From contig CAWDQE010000014.1 of assembly GCA_963804375.1 (NCBI GenBank), positions 434,001-498,000 of the forward strand: a stretch of 64,000 nucleotides of DNA. Reading direction: 5' to 3'. How positions within the stretch are numbered: the first letter of the stretch is position 1; each line of letters starts with the position of its first letter. Made by a program: the position numbers and the translations under genes. The notes beneath the pieces were generated by a model that was not told where the DNA came from, ran no database searches, and saw only the letters and a list, made by a program, of their open reading frames with translations. This DNA comes from JANXQG01 sp963804375. GTDB taxonomy: Bacteria; Planctomycetota; Planctomycetia; Pirellulales; Thermoguttaceae. Shown piece after piece: positions 47,501 through 56,949 of the stretch.

Positions 47501-48925
47501 CTCGTCACGCTTCGGGCTGCCGACTACTTGGCGTGGCAGGAAGCCCTGCGCGGGGCCAAGGACCAACTCTTCAAGCCGCTGACTTCGATCTACATGGGCA
47601 AGACCGGGCTGGAACAGAGCCGCGCCACGGAGGCCCTTGCGGAGTACGCCGCCGGCAACCCCCAGGTCTTGGCCGATTTGCTCATGGACGCCGACGAGAA
47701 ACAGTTTGCGGTTATCTACGCGAAGTTCAAGGAACAGGGCAAGCGGGGCCTGCCGATCCTGACGAGCGAGTTCAGCAAGACACCGCTCCCGGTAGCGACC
47801 GAATGGACAGTCCAATTCTACCAATGGGCGAGCGCGGAGCGGTTCAAGCCCCCTACGGATGCCGATTGGGAGGCGGTTCTTAAATCGCCGATACTTGATG
47901 AACTGCGGTTATCCCATCTGAGTTTTTACGGGATGGCGGAATTGGGAACGAAACCAACGAACAAGGTTCCCTCTCAGTATTTCGCTGCAGTCGCCAAGAC
48001 CGAAGTGACGCTCGGGAACGGCGAGTACGCCCTTTCGATCACCTTCGATGACGGGGTCCGCGTGTGGCTTGACAACGAAGTGGTTTTCCAGAACTGGGGG
48101 CGCAACGGTCTAACCACGGGAACTAAGACGATCGGAAGCAAGCCGGGAAGGCACAAACTTCAGGTCGATTACTTCCAAATCGAGGGTGAATACGCGCTGG
48201 ATGTTGAATTCAGTATGGACGACGCCAAGGAGAAGCTGGCGAAGCGGCAGGCGAATGCGGCGGTGGCCCTCTTGAAGCTGAATCAGCCCGCCAATGTCTG
48301 GCCGCTGCTGAAGCACAGCCCCGATCCCAAGGTGCGGAGTTACATGGTTCATCGCTTCGGCCCGCTGGGCGTGGACGCCGGGGTCCTTATCGACCGGTTG
48401 GAAAAGGAACCGGACGTGACCATCCGGCGGGCCTTGATTCTGAGTTTGGGGGAGTACGGGGACGCGCAACTATCTCCCGCGCAGCGGGCGGTGCTGGTCG
48501 ACAAGCTGCTCGCCGTTTACGAACACCACTCCGACTCCGGACTGCACGCTGCGGCAGAGTGGCTGCTGAGGAAATGGGGCCAGGGACCAAAACTCAAGGC
48601 CCTTGATGAGAAACTCCACATCAACGAAGCGCAACTTCGCCTGGCCTTGAATGCCCGTCGAACTGGGGAACAAGGAAGGCAGTTGTCGAAACTCGCCGCG
48701 GAGATCGAGGAAATTCAAAAACGTCTTGCCGACGGCCCAGCCGCATGGGAGCGAAAGTTGCACGAACCGTCGCACCCTCTTCCCGCCTCGCTTCAAGCAG
48801 GTTTGATTGCGCATTACCCTTTGGACGAAAGCGAGGGCCGAGATACGGCCAATGCCGTCAAAGACCAGCCAGGTGGAACTTATCGGGGAACGGGAAAACC
48901 GGAGTGGGTCCCAGGGGTGGCGGGG
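44564..48925 (+). CDS. Kinase / STAND NTPase / PA14 / LamG protein, 5' part
   Basis: The start is ATG 44564 with no strong ribosome site. The kinase at about 27-290 has GQGGFG near 43, VAIKVPH, HRDVKPGN near 155 and DFG near 175. After a linker, a STAND-type NTPase follows: Walker A GPSGCGKS near 404, Walker B KVLIVLDQFEQW near 480, then PVSGMDIKGSMKSY and QLTHDYLVHSIRDWL as in nSTAND1 proteins. A membrane helix follows at about 810-830. The next part is an alpha-solenoid, then a PA14-like beta domain (LGNGEYALSITFDDGVRVWLDNEVVFQNWGRNG). A LamG-like domain begins IAHYPLDESEGRD. The frame breaks in the GGGG run at 48922-48925. STAND proteins are switch ATPases in signalling and defence; its role here is not known. 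Confidence 0.8.
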
Positions 48926-50448
48926 CGCGCGTGCAGTTGGACGGCCAGGGAGGAATCGACTGCGGCACAAGCCTGGAGCTGGAAAGGACCGATTCCGTGT
49001 CCTATGGTTGCTGGTTTCTTGCCCAATCAGGAAGTAACCGAGGTTGTCTCGTGGGGAAATACGCTGACAAGCCGTTCAACGAACGAGGTTTTGCCATGCA
49101 TATCGATCCGCCGAATCGTCAAGTTATCGTGGAATGGACCCATGATTATCCGAAAAATGCCCTGATTGTCTCTGCAAACGTGGCAGAGCCCGCAGGTCGC
49201 TGGCACCACCTGTTTGTGACTTATGATGGTTCGTCATCGCTGTCTGGGGTTGGGATTTATCTCGATGGGAGGCTCGCTCCCATGAAAGTCCTGGCTGACC
49301 GACTCAGCGAAAGCATTCGCTGCACGGTCCCTCTCCAACTCGGCAGGCGAGACCAAAGGTATTTTCTTCGAGGCAAGATTGACGACGTGCGGATCTACAA
49401 TCGCCGCCTCAGCGGCAAAGAAGTGGACGATATTTACCAAGCTGGCGTCCAGTCGGTCGCAAGAGTTTCATCGCAAGAGCGGTTGCCGGAATTCCAGCGG
49501 TTGCTGACCGACGACTATCGTTTGCGGGACGAGCTGTACCAACGATCATCCAAGGAGCTGGTTAATTTGCAGGCCCTGCAGGAGAAAACGTATTGGGAAA
49601 GCGTTCATCAATGGTACATCAACGGCCAAGGTCAGACGATGGTGGTGGTCCCCGGCCCGGTGGAGTTCGTGATGGGATCGCCGCCCACGGAAGCAGACAG
49701 GCGAGGCGACGAAAGGCAGCACAAGGTGCGGATCGGTCGGGCGTTTGCCCTGGCTGCCAAGCCGGTGACGGTGGAGCAGTACCGGAAGTTCGACGCAAGC
49801 TACGTACTTCCCGCGGAGTACGCTGCTGAGAAGGCGGATTTGCCCGTCAACTCCATCGACTGGTACAGGGCGGCAAAATACTGCAACTTATTGAGCGCGG
49901 GAGAAGGGATTCCCGAAGACCAGTGGTGTTACGAGATCCTGGGGGATGAGATCAGGCTGAATGCGAACTATTTGGGTCTCAGCGGTTACCGCTTGCCCAC
50001 GGAAGCGGAGATGGAGTATGCGACCCGTGCGGCGGCAATCACGAGCCGCTATTTCGGAGAAACGGAAGAATTGCTGCCGAAGTATGCGCGGTACTTCAAG
50101 AACTCGCAGGACAAGACCGGGCCGGTAGGGAGCCTGAAGCCCAACGATTTCGGCTTATTCGACGTGCAGGGGAATGTGTGGACGTGGTGTCAGGAGAGCT
50201 ATCGTGCGTATCCTCACGGAGAGGAAACCAGCGACGACACGGAGGATGGCGTCGTGATCGACAGTACACGTTCCCGCGTGTTACGGGGCGGGGCCTTCTC
50301 TTTTCAACCGGCGGACATCCGGTCGGCCGTCCGTCGCTCGTTCCCTCCCGGCTCCCGTTTCCCCGACTTTGGTTTCCGCCCGGCGCGGACTTTGCCGCCT
50401 GCCTCCCTTGTCCCTTTGCCCTCATCCGCCGAAAGCGGGTCGAAATAA
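48926..50448 (+). CDS. 3' part of the same gene: LamG and FGE-sulfatase domain
   Basis: From the G run this frame continues the LamG domain without a gap (GARVQLDGQGGIDCGTSLELERTDSVSYGCWFL ... HHLFVTYDGSSSLSGVGIYLDGRL ... GKIDDVRIYNRRLSGKEVDDIYQAG). It ends with a formylglycine-generating-enzyme-like (SUMF1) domain of about 260 residues (VPGPVEFVMGSPPTEADRRGDE, YRLPTEAEMEYATRA, DVQGNVWTWCQESY, RVLRGGAFSFQPADIRSAVR). The Met at 48745 belongs to an accidental overlap in another frame. The whole protein would be about 1960 residues. Such domains in kinase fusions may bind rather than oxidise; the expected copper-binding Cys pair is not evident, so enzymatic function is doubtful. Confidence 0.8.
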
Positions 50449-50460
50449 ACGGCGGGAGAC

Positions 50461-51831
50461 TCACTCGCCGGGCGCTCGATCCCGACCAGATAGCTGGCGG
50501 CGAACGGGTCGACGACCTCCTCCCAAGGACACGCACTTCCCGCGAAACCACGTCGAGATCACTGCTCCGGCGGCGTCCAAGAGCAATGCGTGGGGATCAG
50601 TTGCGGCGTCCTCCGGCAAGGCGACGACGGCCAGATTGGCCCATCTACCGGGCTCCAAACTGCCGACTTGAGCATCAAGACCCAATGCCTGCGCCCCGCC
50701 CCGCGTGCCCATCTGCAGAATCGTCGCGCGGCTCATGGCGGGAAACGCGCGGGCCACGTGCCGCATCTCGGCCAAGAGGCTGAGGTCCGGAGCGGAGGCC
50801 CGGCTGTCGGTGCCCAGGGCCACGATCGCGCCGGCGGCCAACAACTTCTCCAGCGGATAGCGGGCATGACCGAACCGAGCGTGGGTCCGCGGACAGTAGA
50901 CCACGGCCATCTGTCGCCGCTGCCGGCCAAGGAAGGCGATCTCTTCGTCGTCGAGGAAGTTGCCGTGAATCACCAACGCCCGATGGGCGCGAGCCAGCAC
51001 GTGAAGCTCGTCCAACGGCCGAGCGCCGCGCGACCGGGCGGTTGGGTCCCAGACGCTGCGCGATTCCAACAACTCGCGAAACGGCCCGCAACCGTCGCGG
51101 AGGAGCTCGATCTCCTCGGGCGATTCGGCCAGGTGCATGGCCAGCGGTATCGCGTGCTCGATAGAGAGCTCCACGGCCCGGTTAAGCAGTTCAGGATGGG
51201 CCGTGTAGGGAGCGTGCGGACTCAAACCAGGACGCCACATTCGTGTCGTGTTGCTCGCCTTGAAGCCCGACGCGGGCACCACGTACTCATGGTCGGCGAG
51301 GTCGCCTTCCGCAACTGCGCGTTTGGCTTTAAGAAGATGCTTCCCGGCGGATTCCAACACGGCTTCGATTCGCTCGACTCGCGGAGCAATCAGTTCCAGG
51401 AAAATCGTGCCTTCACAGGACGACGCAAGATAAGGATCGCTGGTCCCGCCCGGTTGGGCAATCTCGCCGATCGTGGTGACGCCGTAACCGAGGCTCTCCC
51501 GCAATCCCATTTCTACGGACGAGCGACTCTGTGCCGGCATGCTGGCCCGATGCCGGATCACGCTGCCGAGCCACTCGACGAGCCCTATGCCCGGAAGGCC
51601 GATCGGACTGGACAGATCGCTGAATTCCAGATGTGTATGGGCGTTGACCAGTCCGGGCACGATGGCCACCTGGCCCAGGTCTTCGATCGGCACATTGTTT
51701 GGCGGACTGCCGACAGCGATAATCCGGCCCTGGGAAATGGTTACGGCGGAGTCGCGAAGGGGTGGCCCGGCTACGGGAAAGACCCAACGGGCCCGCAGAC
51801 TTCGCGGCGACGTGACGTGGGCGTTACACAT
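50461..51831 (-). CDS. Amidohydrolase-family protein (chlorohydrolase/deaminase-like)
   Basis: The start is taken at MCNAHVTSPRSLRARWVFP (456 residues); the frame stays open to a GTG ten codons up without a better site. Metal-binding motifs of the subtype with one divalent ion are present: HTHLEF (His-x-His), SPHAPYT with the third His, HLAESPEE and the catalytic Asp in ALGTDSRAS. Fold features at both ends (VAIVPGLVNAHTHL, LGLDAQVGSLEPGRWANLAVVAL) match the TrzN/SsnA/MtaD group that deaminates or dechlorinates nitrogen heterocycles. A hairpin element adds ADHEYVVPAS right before the conserved SPHAPYT, a place where the family allows a loop. The substrate is not predictable. Confidence 0.85.
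   Translation of the reverse strand: MCNAHVTSPRSLRARWVFPVAGPPLRDSAVTISQGRIIAVGSPPNNVPIEDLGQVAIVPGLVNAHTHLEFSDLSSPIGLPGIGLVEWLGSVIRHRASMPAQSRSSVEMGLRESLGYGVTTIGEIAQPGGTSDPYLASSCEGTIFLELIAPRVERIEAVLESAGKHLLKAKRAVAEGDLADHEYVVPASGFKASNTTRMWRPGLSPHAPYTAHPELLNRAVELSIEHAIPLAMHLAESPEEIELLRDGCGPFRELLESRSVWDPTARSRGARPLDELHVLARAHRALVIHGNFLDDEEIAFLGRQRRQMAVVYCPRTHARFGHARYPLEKLLAAGAIVALGTDSRASAPDLSLLAEMRHVARAFPAMSRATILQMGTRGGAQALGLDAQVGSLEPGRWANLAVVALPEDAATDPHALLLDAAGAVISTWFRGKCVSLGGGRRPVRRQLSGRDRAPGE
51274..51295 (+). repeat. 22-nt hairpin element in amidohydrolase gene
   Basis: Stem ACCACG/CATGGT (one mismatch), loop TACT; translated from the minus strand as DHEYVVP. Confidence 0.75.
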
Positions 51832-51871
51832 AAGAGGCAAACCGCGAAATACACGGAACACACGAAAGTGG

Positions 51872-54222
51872 TTATCCTTCTGCCGAGCTCAACGCATCGT
51901 CTGCCGATTGTTTGAAGACCTCCTGCAAGAGGTCCTCGGGACTCCGCGCCTGCGGGAACCAGGCGAACCATCCCAGCAAGGCGAGACTGGTCACGCCGCC
52001 GAACAGATAAACGGGCCACTGGTACGCCAACCCTTCGCTGCCGGGCTGCACGAGGAAACCGAGACCTGGAATGCGGTCGATCAACTCGGGCGTGACCTTG
52101 GCGCTGAGCACCATCATCGCGTTGTGCAGGAAATGGAAGACCACGCCCGGCAGCAGGCTCCCGCTCCTCACGGCCAGGTAACCCAGCACGATGCCCAGCA
52201 GGCAGGCGTTGATCGATTGCTGGAGGAATCCATGCGTGATGCCGAAGAAGATTGCGCTGACGAGGACCGCTCGCCAGTTGTTGCCCAGATTGCGGCAGCC
52301 GGACAGGATGAAACCGCGAAAGGCCAGTTCTTCGCAGACCGCCGGCACCGCGGCCACGCAGAGGATCAGCAACCCCAGGTTGGCCGACGAGAACTTGGCA
52401 TCCAGCTCGCTGAAGACCCGCTGCATCTCGGGTGCGATCGGATAGAGATACCTGATGATCGGGCCCAGGGCAAGGATAAACGGGTGCATGGCCACCGCCA
52501 GCACGGCGGCGGCGGGGACCATCTTCCAGCGGGGCAGCCGCAACAGAAGCGTCTGCCGCGGACTGCCTGTAAGAACTACCGCCATCAACAGCGCCGGCGT
52601 GAGGATCGCGGCCAGTTGCACAACCAAGTGCACGCGGACGAATCCGTTGAAATCCGCCGGCGGCACGACTACGGAACGGAAGATGAAGATCAGGACCAGG
52701 ATCATCACGCCGCAAGTCAGCCCTTCGGCGGCGGAAGGCGTCGGCCCGCGGTCGCGCATCAAGTGCCGCAGCCAGAGGCCGACGGCAAACCGCTCGCTCT
52801 CGCGGAAAATCACCGATTCCTTGTTGAACTGTTCCACCGCCCAGCGGATGGCCAGCCAGCAGGCGGCCATCGTCACGGCCAACACCACCGGCAGGTACTG
52901 CAAGGCCTGGATATAGGAGCCTTCCAGCAAGGTCTTCAGCAGCAGCACGATGCCGGAGATCGGAATCAGGCTGTTGCCCAGGTTCAGTTCCACGCCCGGC
53001 AACATCGGCAGCACGGCCATCGGCAACGACAACATCAGCAGCGGCATAAGGTAGTATTGGCCTTCCTTCGTGCTGCGGGCGAACGCGGCCAGGGCCAGGC
53101 ACATCGCGCCGAACAAGGCCGACACGGGCAACAGGGCCAGCGAGAGCCACACCACGGCCATTGCCGGCGGTCCGCCGAAACCCTCCATTTGCCGAAAGAT
53201 CAAACAGCCCGTCACGCCAACGCCAACCAGGTTCAAGGCCGCGGTGATGATGCTGAAGGCCATGATCGTAAGCAGTTTGCCGAGCACGATTTCACTCCGC
53301 TCGGCGGGGCTGCTCAGCAAGGTCTCCAGTGTGCCGCGCTCCTTCTCGCCCGCACACAGGTCGACCGCCGGATAGAACGCGCCAGTCATCGCCCAGAGCA
53401 AGAGCATGACGGGCAACATCCGCGACCAGATATTGGCCGACTTGCTGGCCGATGTGCCGGCCAGGTTGGCGATGTCGACCTCGAACGGCCGGGCGGCCTG
53501 GGCCGTCATTCCGCCCGCCACGAGGTTCGTCTTACCGACCTCGTCGGTCCAGCGGTCCAGCACCGCCGCCAGCCGCCGGCAGGCCGTCGGTGATCGGTCG
53601 TTCGCCGTGGTATAGATGATCTTGGGGCGGGGAATCTGGACCACTCTCCCCTCTCCTACCGGGAGAGGGGGAGGGGGTGAGGGCTTCTTGTTTCCGCTTT
53701 TCGGGAGAGAGGCAGCGGGCGATGGCTCCTTGCCTCCGCTCTTCGCGACAGGCGCAGCGGATGAGGGCTTCGCAGCCGTGTCGTCATGGATGGTCTTTCG
53801 ATAGGCCTCCAGTCGTTGAGCGAAATCGGGCGGGAAGACCAGGGCCGCGTCCACTTTCTTGGATTCCACCAGTCGGCTGGCCTCGGCGATCCAGTCGCCG
53901 GCCGCATCGCCGTTGGATGGCGGCGCCTCGGCGCCATTTCCAGTGTCAGTAATTTGGCGCCCTCTTCGCCGTCGGGGAACAGGCGCGGCGCGAAGCGGTC
54001 GTCGGCGATCAGCGGCGTCGGCGCGGAGGCAAGTTGCCCGCTGCCGACCACCAGCACCGTCATCGCCTTTCGCGTCTGGAACTGGAACATCTGGAAGTAG
54101 GCCGTTCCCAGCAGCGGATAGAGCAGCATCGGCAGCACGAAAATCATGAACAATGTCCGCCGATCGCGCAACTGATCGCGGATTTCGCGGACGAGAATCA
54201 GTCTGACGTTCGTAAAATTCAT
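51872..54222 (-). CDS. ABC-2 permease fused to a CPBP intramembrane protease, frameshifted
   Basis: The N-terminus MNFTNVRLILVREIRDQLRDRRTLFMIFVLPMLLYP is the start of an ABC-2 type permease. The frame breaks near 53922-53936 (CGGCGCC-rich) and continues with SNGDAAGDWIAEASRLVESKKVDAALVFPPDF. Six or more membrane helices follow (MLPVMLLLWAMTGAFYPAVDL, GKLLTIMAFSIITAALNLVGVGVTG). The C-terminal half is a CPBP (Abi/CAAX-protease) domain with CEELAFRGF, FGITHGFLQQSINA and HFLHNAMMV, all three key motifs intact. A C-rich repeat at 53643-53690 adds Pro-rich residues in the extracytoplasmic loop. Permease/CPBP fusions resemble NatB-type exporters. It follows the ATPase gene by 10 bp. The frame break may be a sequencing error; corrected length is about 783 residues. 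Confidence 0.75.
53643..53690. repeat. C-rich/G-rich imperfect hairpin repeat inside permease gene
   Basis: CTCTCCCCTCTCC faces GGGAGAGGGGGAGGGGG across a short loop, keeping the reading frame (KKPSPPPPLPVGEGR on the coding strand). The same pattern sits at 27716-27755. Several shorter copies of the PSP/LSRKAE-type unit follow to about 53770, so it has been partly duplicated. Confidence 0.6.
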
Positions 54223-54232
54223 GGTCGCCCGA

Positions 54233-55006
54233 TCAAACCAGGTCGTGCTCGGCGTCCGGCGACCGCCCTTGTTCGTGCCGGGAAATCAGTTGGAAAAAAA
54301 TCTCTTCCAGATCGTTCTCACCATGCTCCTGGCGAAGTTGTTCCAGCGTGCCCTCGGCCAGGAGGTGGCCCCGGTGCAAGATCGCCAGACGGTCGCAGAG
54401 CTTCTCGGCCTCGCGCATGATGTGGGTGGAAAAGATAATGCACTTGCCGTTTTGCCGCAGTTCGGCCACCCGGTTCAGCAGCGCCCGCGCCACCAGCACA
54501 TCGAGCCCGGCCGTGGCCTCGTCGAAGATCAACACCGGCGGGTCGTGCACGATGGCCCGCGCGATCGACACCTTCTGCCGCATGCCGGTAGACATCTTCG
54601 CCCCCAGCAAGTCGCGAATGTCGTTCATCTTGAGTTTCTCGAAGAGCGATTCCATGCGCTGGGTCAATTCGGCGGGCGGCAGGCCGTGGAGGCGGCCAAA
54701 GTATTCGACCATCTCCCAGGCGGTCATGCGGTCGTAAACTCCGGTATTCGCCGACATGAAGCCGATCTGGCGGCGGACCTGCGACGGCTCTCGGACCACG
54801 TCGAAGCCGTTGACGCGGGCCATGCCGTGGCTGGGCCGCAGCACGGTGCTGAGGATCCGCAAGGCAGTCGTTTTTCCCGCTCCATTGGGGCCCAGAAGAC
54901 CGTAGATTTGGCCGGGCCGCGCACGAAAACTCAGCCCATCCAGCGCCACGAATCGGCCCCGGCGGAGGTCGGCGTAATACTTGGTCAATCCCAGAACTTC
55001 GATCAT
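54233..55006 (-). CDS. ABC transporter ATP-binding protein (NatA-like)
   Basis: The 257-residue product has the full set of ABC ATPase motifs: Walker A GPNGAGKT near residue 39, a Q-loop region (QIGFMSANTGVYDRMTA), a signature degenerate to MSTGMRQKV near 140, Walker B VLIFDEATAGLD and the switch His in IIFSTHIM. The degenerate signature is typical of the CcmA/NatA group that drives ABC-2 permeases. It lies 10 bp upstream of its presumed partner. The start has an AGAGGA site, and a TAGAAT lies just upstream of it. Likely cargo is ions or small molecules; in the NatAB system sodium is exported, but nothing here proves it. Confidence 0.9.
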   Translation of the reverse strand: MIEVLGLTKYYADLRRGRFVALDGLSFRARPGQIYGLLGPNGAGKTTALRILSTVLRPSHGMARVNGFDVVREPSQVRRQIGFMSANTGVYDRMTAWEMVEYFGRLHGLPPAELTQRMESLFEKLKMNDIRDLLGAKMSTGMRQKVSIARAIVHDPPVLIFDEATAGLDVLVARALLNRVAELRQNGKCIIFSTHIMREAEKLCDRLAILHRGHLLAEGTLEQLRQEHGENDLEEIFFQLISRHEQGRSPDAEHDLV

Positions 55007-55260
55007 TCCTCTATTCTACCACGCTGGGCTGCGCGGCGGCGGTGGACCTGTGGAGAGCGGAGTTCATTCAAATCGACGCTCGCGCGGCCTAATAGATCTT
55101 GGGAGGCATATTTTGGAGCAGGCGGGCTAAGGCCCACCCTACCGTTGGGGATCCAGCCAATCCGGCCGAGAGAGCCAATTTTCCCCTTGCACGTTCATGA
55201 GCGTTTCATTACAATCTGCCCCCTATTGTACGGGTATTCTCGATTGGGTCTGTGGGCAGC
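55007..55260. other. Divergent intergenic region
   Basis: The region separates the ABC ATPase gene from the lipoprotein gene. It contains CTTGGGAGGCAT (shared with 37697-37708) and an incomplete copy of the GTGGG/CCCAC repeat near 55123-55142. TAGAAT on the minus strand (55013-55018) is close to the ATPase start. No other feature is seen. Confidence 0.4.
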
Positions 55261-56820
55261 ATGGGCAATCGCCGCTTCGAGCACCGGGCCGGAATTCGCA
55301 GGACGTTGGTCGCCATGGCTTGCGGCCTCGTGTTTCTGGCCGGCTGCGCAGCCGCGCCATGGCCTTGGGGCCCGCGCAGTAGTTCCGATACGAAGCCGGC
55401 CCCCAGCGATGCGAAAACAACATCGCCTTCGCCGTCCAAATCTTCCGGCAGCCAGGCGGATTCCCAGGCCCTGCAACAGGTGATGAGCGAACTGCAGCAG
55501 GTCGGGGCCCTCGATCCGGTGGCCCAAGACAAGCTGATGGCCGATCTGAAACAGGTCGATCCCAGCCTCTGGCCCATGGTCCTGCAGACCTTCCGGGCGG
55601 AGGCCGCCTACAAGCGTCGCGAAGAACAGCGCGAGGCCGAGAGACGCAAAGAGGAGGCCGCGGCGGCGGATTCCCCGCGAGAGGATGCAGGTGCGAAGAC
55701 AACCGTGGCCGGCGAACACGAGACCCGCTTTGAACTGAAACCGCTCGCCGGGCGACTTTCTGCTTCAGGCTTGGCCGCGAGCAAAAAGGAAGACACAGAG
55801 ACCGTGGCGCCGCAGCCGAGTTCGCTCTCGATCGTCACCGGCGACAACCGCCCGGCCTTGTCACCCGAACCGCCGTTGATGGGCGGAATGGATACGAGTT
55901 CGACCGCCGGAACCGCAGTTGCTGGACCAGGCGAAGCGAGCCTGTTGGGCGGGCTGAAGCCCACTCTACATCAAGCCGCACCAAGTCCAGCCAGCGCCAC
56001 GCCAGCAGAACCGCCAACGGCTGCGGAGCGATTGGCGGCGACTCGCGCGGAAGCAACCGGCAGCGCGGTCGTGCCGGCTGGCGTCGTGCATCCGGCCGGC
56101 GCCGCGCCGCTTTCCGAGGCCGACTGGCAGGCCCATCTGACCGCCGCCATCCACTCGATCGAGTCGGAATCGACGGCTGGCTCGAAGAACGAAAGCGACA
56201 TCGCCTTGCAGGCCCGGCTGCGCATGCTCTACCTCCTGGCCGGTCGCCGCGACGACGCCATGCGCCCGCTGCCGGCAGCCCCGCAGGCCTCGCAGGACTA
56301 TTGGTCGTCGCAGATCTACGGGCTTTCGACCTGGATGGATGCCGAGAAGACGCCCGATATGGGCCGCCGGGCCGCCGAGACCAAGCGGATCCTGGGCGAG
56401 GCCCTGGCACAGTTGGGCGAAACCGCCCCGCTGGCCGTTCGCAACCTGACATTCTGCACCGAAGTCTCGCGTTTTGGCTCGTTCGAGGCCCTGAAGAGCA
56501 CCGCGTTCACCCCGGGTCAAAAGGTCTTGCTTTACGCCGAAGTCGATAACCTCCATATTGAATCGTCGGCAAAAGGATATCACTGGGCCGTGAAGGTCAC
56601 GGGCCAGATCTTCGACAATCGAGGCAATCGCATGGCCGATTATGGCTCGACCACGGCCGAAGAAACCTACCAGACGCCGCGACACGACTTCTTCGTCAGC
56701 AAACTCTATTACCTGCCGCGCCTGGTGCCCGGACGCTACACCTTGCAACTCACCATCGAAGACACCTTGGGTCACAAGGTCGGCCAGTCGTCGCTCGATT
56801 TCACGATCAAGCCGCAGTGA
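55261..56820 (+). CDS. Planctomycete-type lipoprotein of unknown function
   Basis: Of two candidate starts (GTG 55252, ATG 55261) the ATG is preferred. The 519-residue product has a signal peptide with lipobox FLAGCAA, a long low-complexity part (Ser/Ala/Pro/Glu, with an EEQREAERRKEEAA helix) and a folded C-terminal domain of about 140 residues (CTEVSRFGSFEALKSTAFTPGQKVLLYAEVDN, DNRGNRMADYGSTTAEE, FFVSKLYYLPRLVPGRYTLQLTIEDTLGHKVGQSSLDFTI). That domain looks like a beta-sandwich found in planctomycete exported proteins whose function has not been assigned. A helical region at about 300-370 precedes it. It is on its own, between an ABC exporter and a sigma-54-type activator on the other strand. 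Confidence 0.75.
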   Translation: MGNRRFEHRAGIRRTLVAMACGLVFLAGCAAAPWPWGPRSSSDTKPAPSDAKTTSPSPSKSSGSQADSQALQQVMSELQQVGALDPVAQDKLMADLKQVDPSLWPMVLQTFRAEAAYKRREEQREAERRKEEAAAADSPREDAGAKTTVAGEHETRFELKPLAGRLSASGLAASKKEDTETVAPQPSSLSIVTGDNRPALSPEPPLMGGMDTSSTAGTAVAGPGEASLLGGLKPTLHQAAPSPASATPAEPPTAAERLAATRAEATGSAVVPAGVVHPAGAAPLSEADWQAHLTAAIHSIESESTAGSKNESDIALQARLRMLYLLAGRRDDAMRPLPAAPQASQDYWSSQIYGLSTWMDAEKTPDMGRRAAETKRILGEALAQLGETAPLAVRNLTFCTEVSRFGSFEALKSTAFTPGQKVLLYAEVDNLHIESSAKGYHWAVKVTGQIFDNRGNRMADYGSTTAEETYQTPRHDFFVSKLYYLPRLVPGRYTLQLTIEDTLGHKVGQSSLDFTIKPQ

Positions 56821-56858
56821 GAGGCAATTCGGAAAGGGAACAAACGGGTTGTAGAAAC

Positions 56859-56936
56859 AGGGTGGGACGAGTGTAAAGAGTCCCACCATCGTCGGGCGTT
56901 TTTCACGGTGGGACTCGTTGCACTCGGCCCACCCTG
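56859..56936. repeat. Nested inverted repeat (GTGGG/CCCAC type)
   Basis: The outer arms CAGGGTGGG (56859-56867) and CCCACCCTG (56928-56936) and inner arms AGTCCCACC (56879-56887) and GGTGGGACT (56907-56915) pair perfectly. It fills the gap between two convergent genes and may terminate both. Confidence 0.75.
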
Positions 56937-56949
56937 CTTCTCTTTACGG

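Noticed and set aside
48745..48920. N-terminal part of a separate LamG/FGE gene
   Set aside because: Residues before the G run are meaningless in this frame while the other frame gives the start of the LamG domain.
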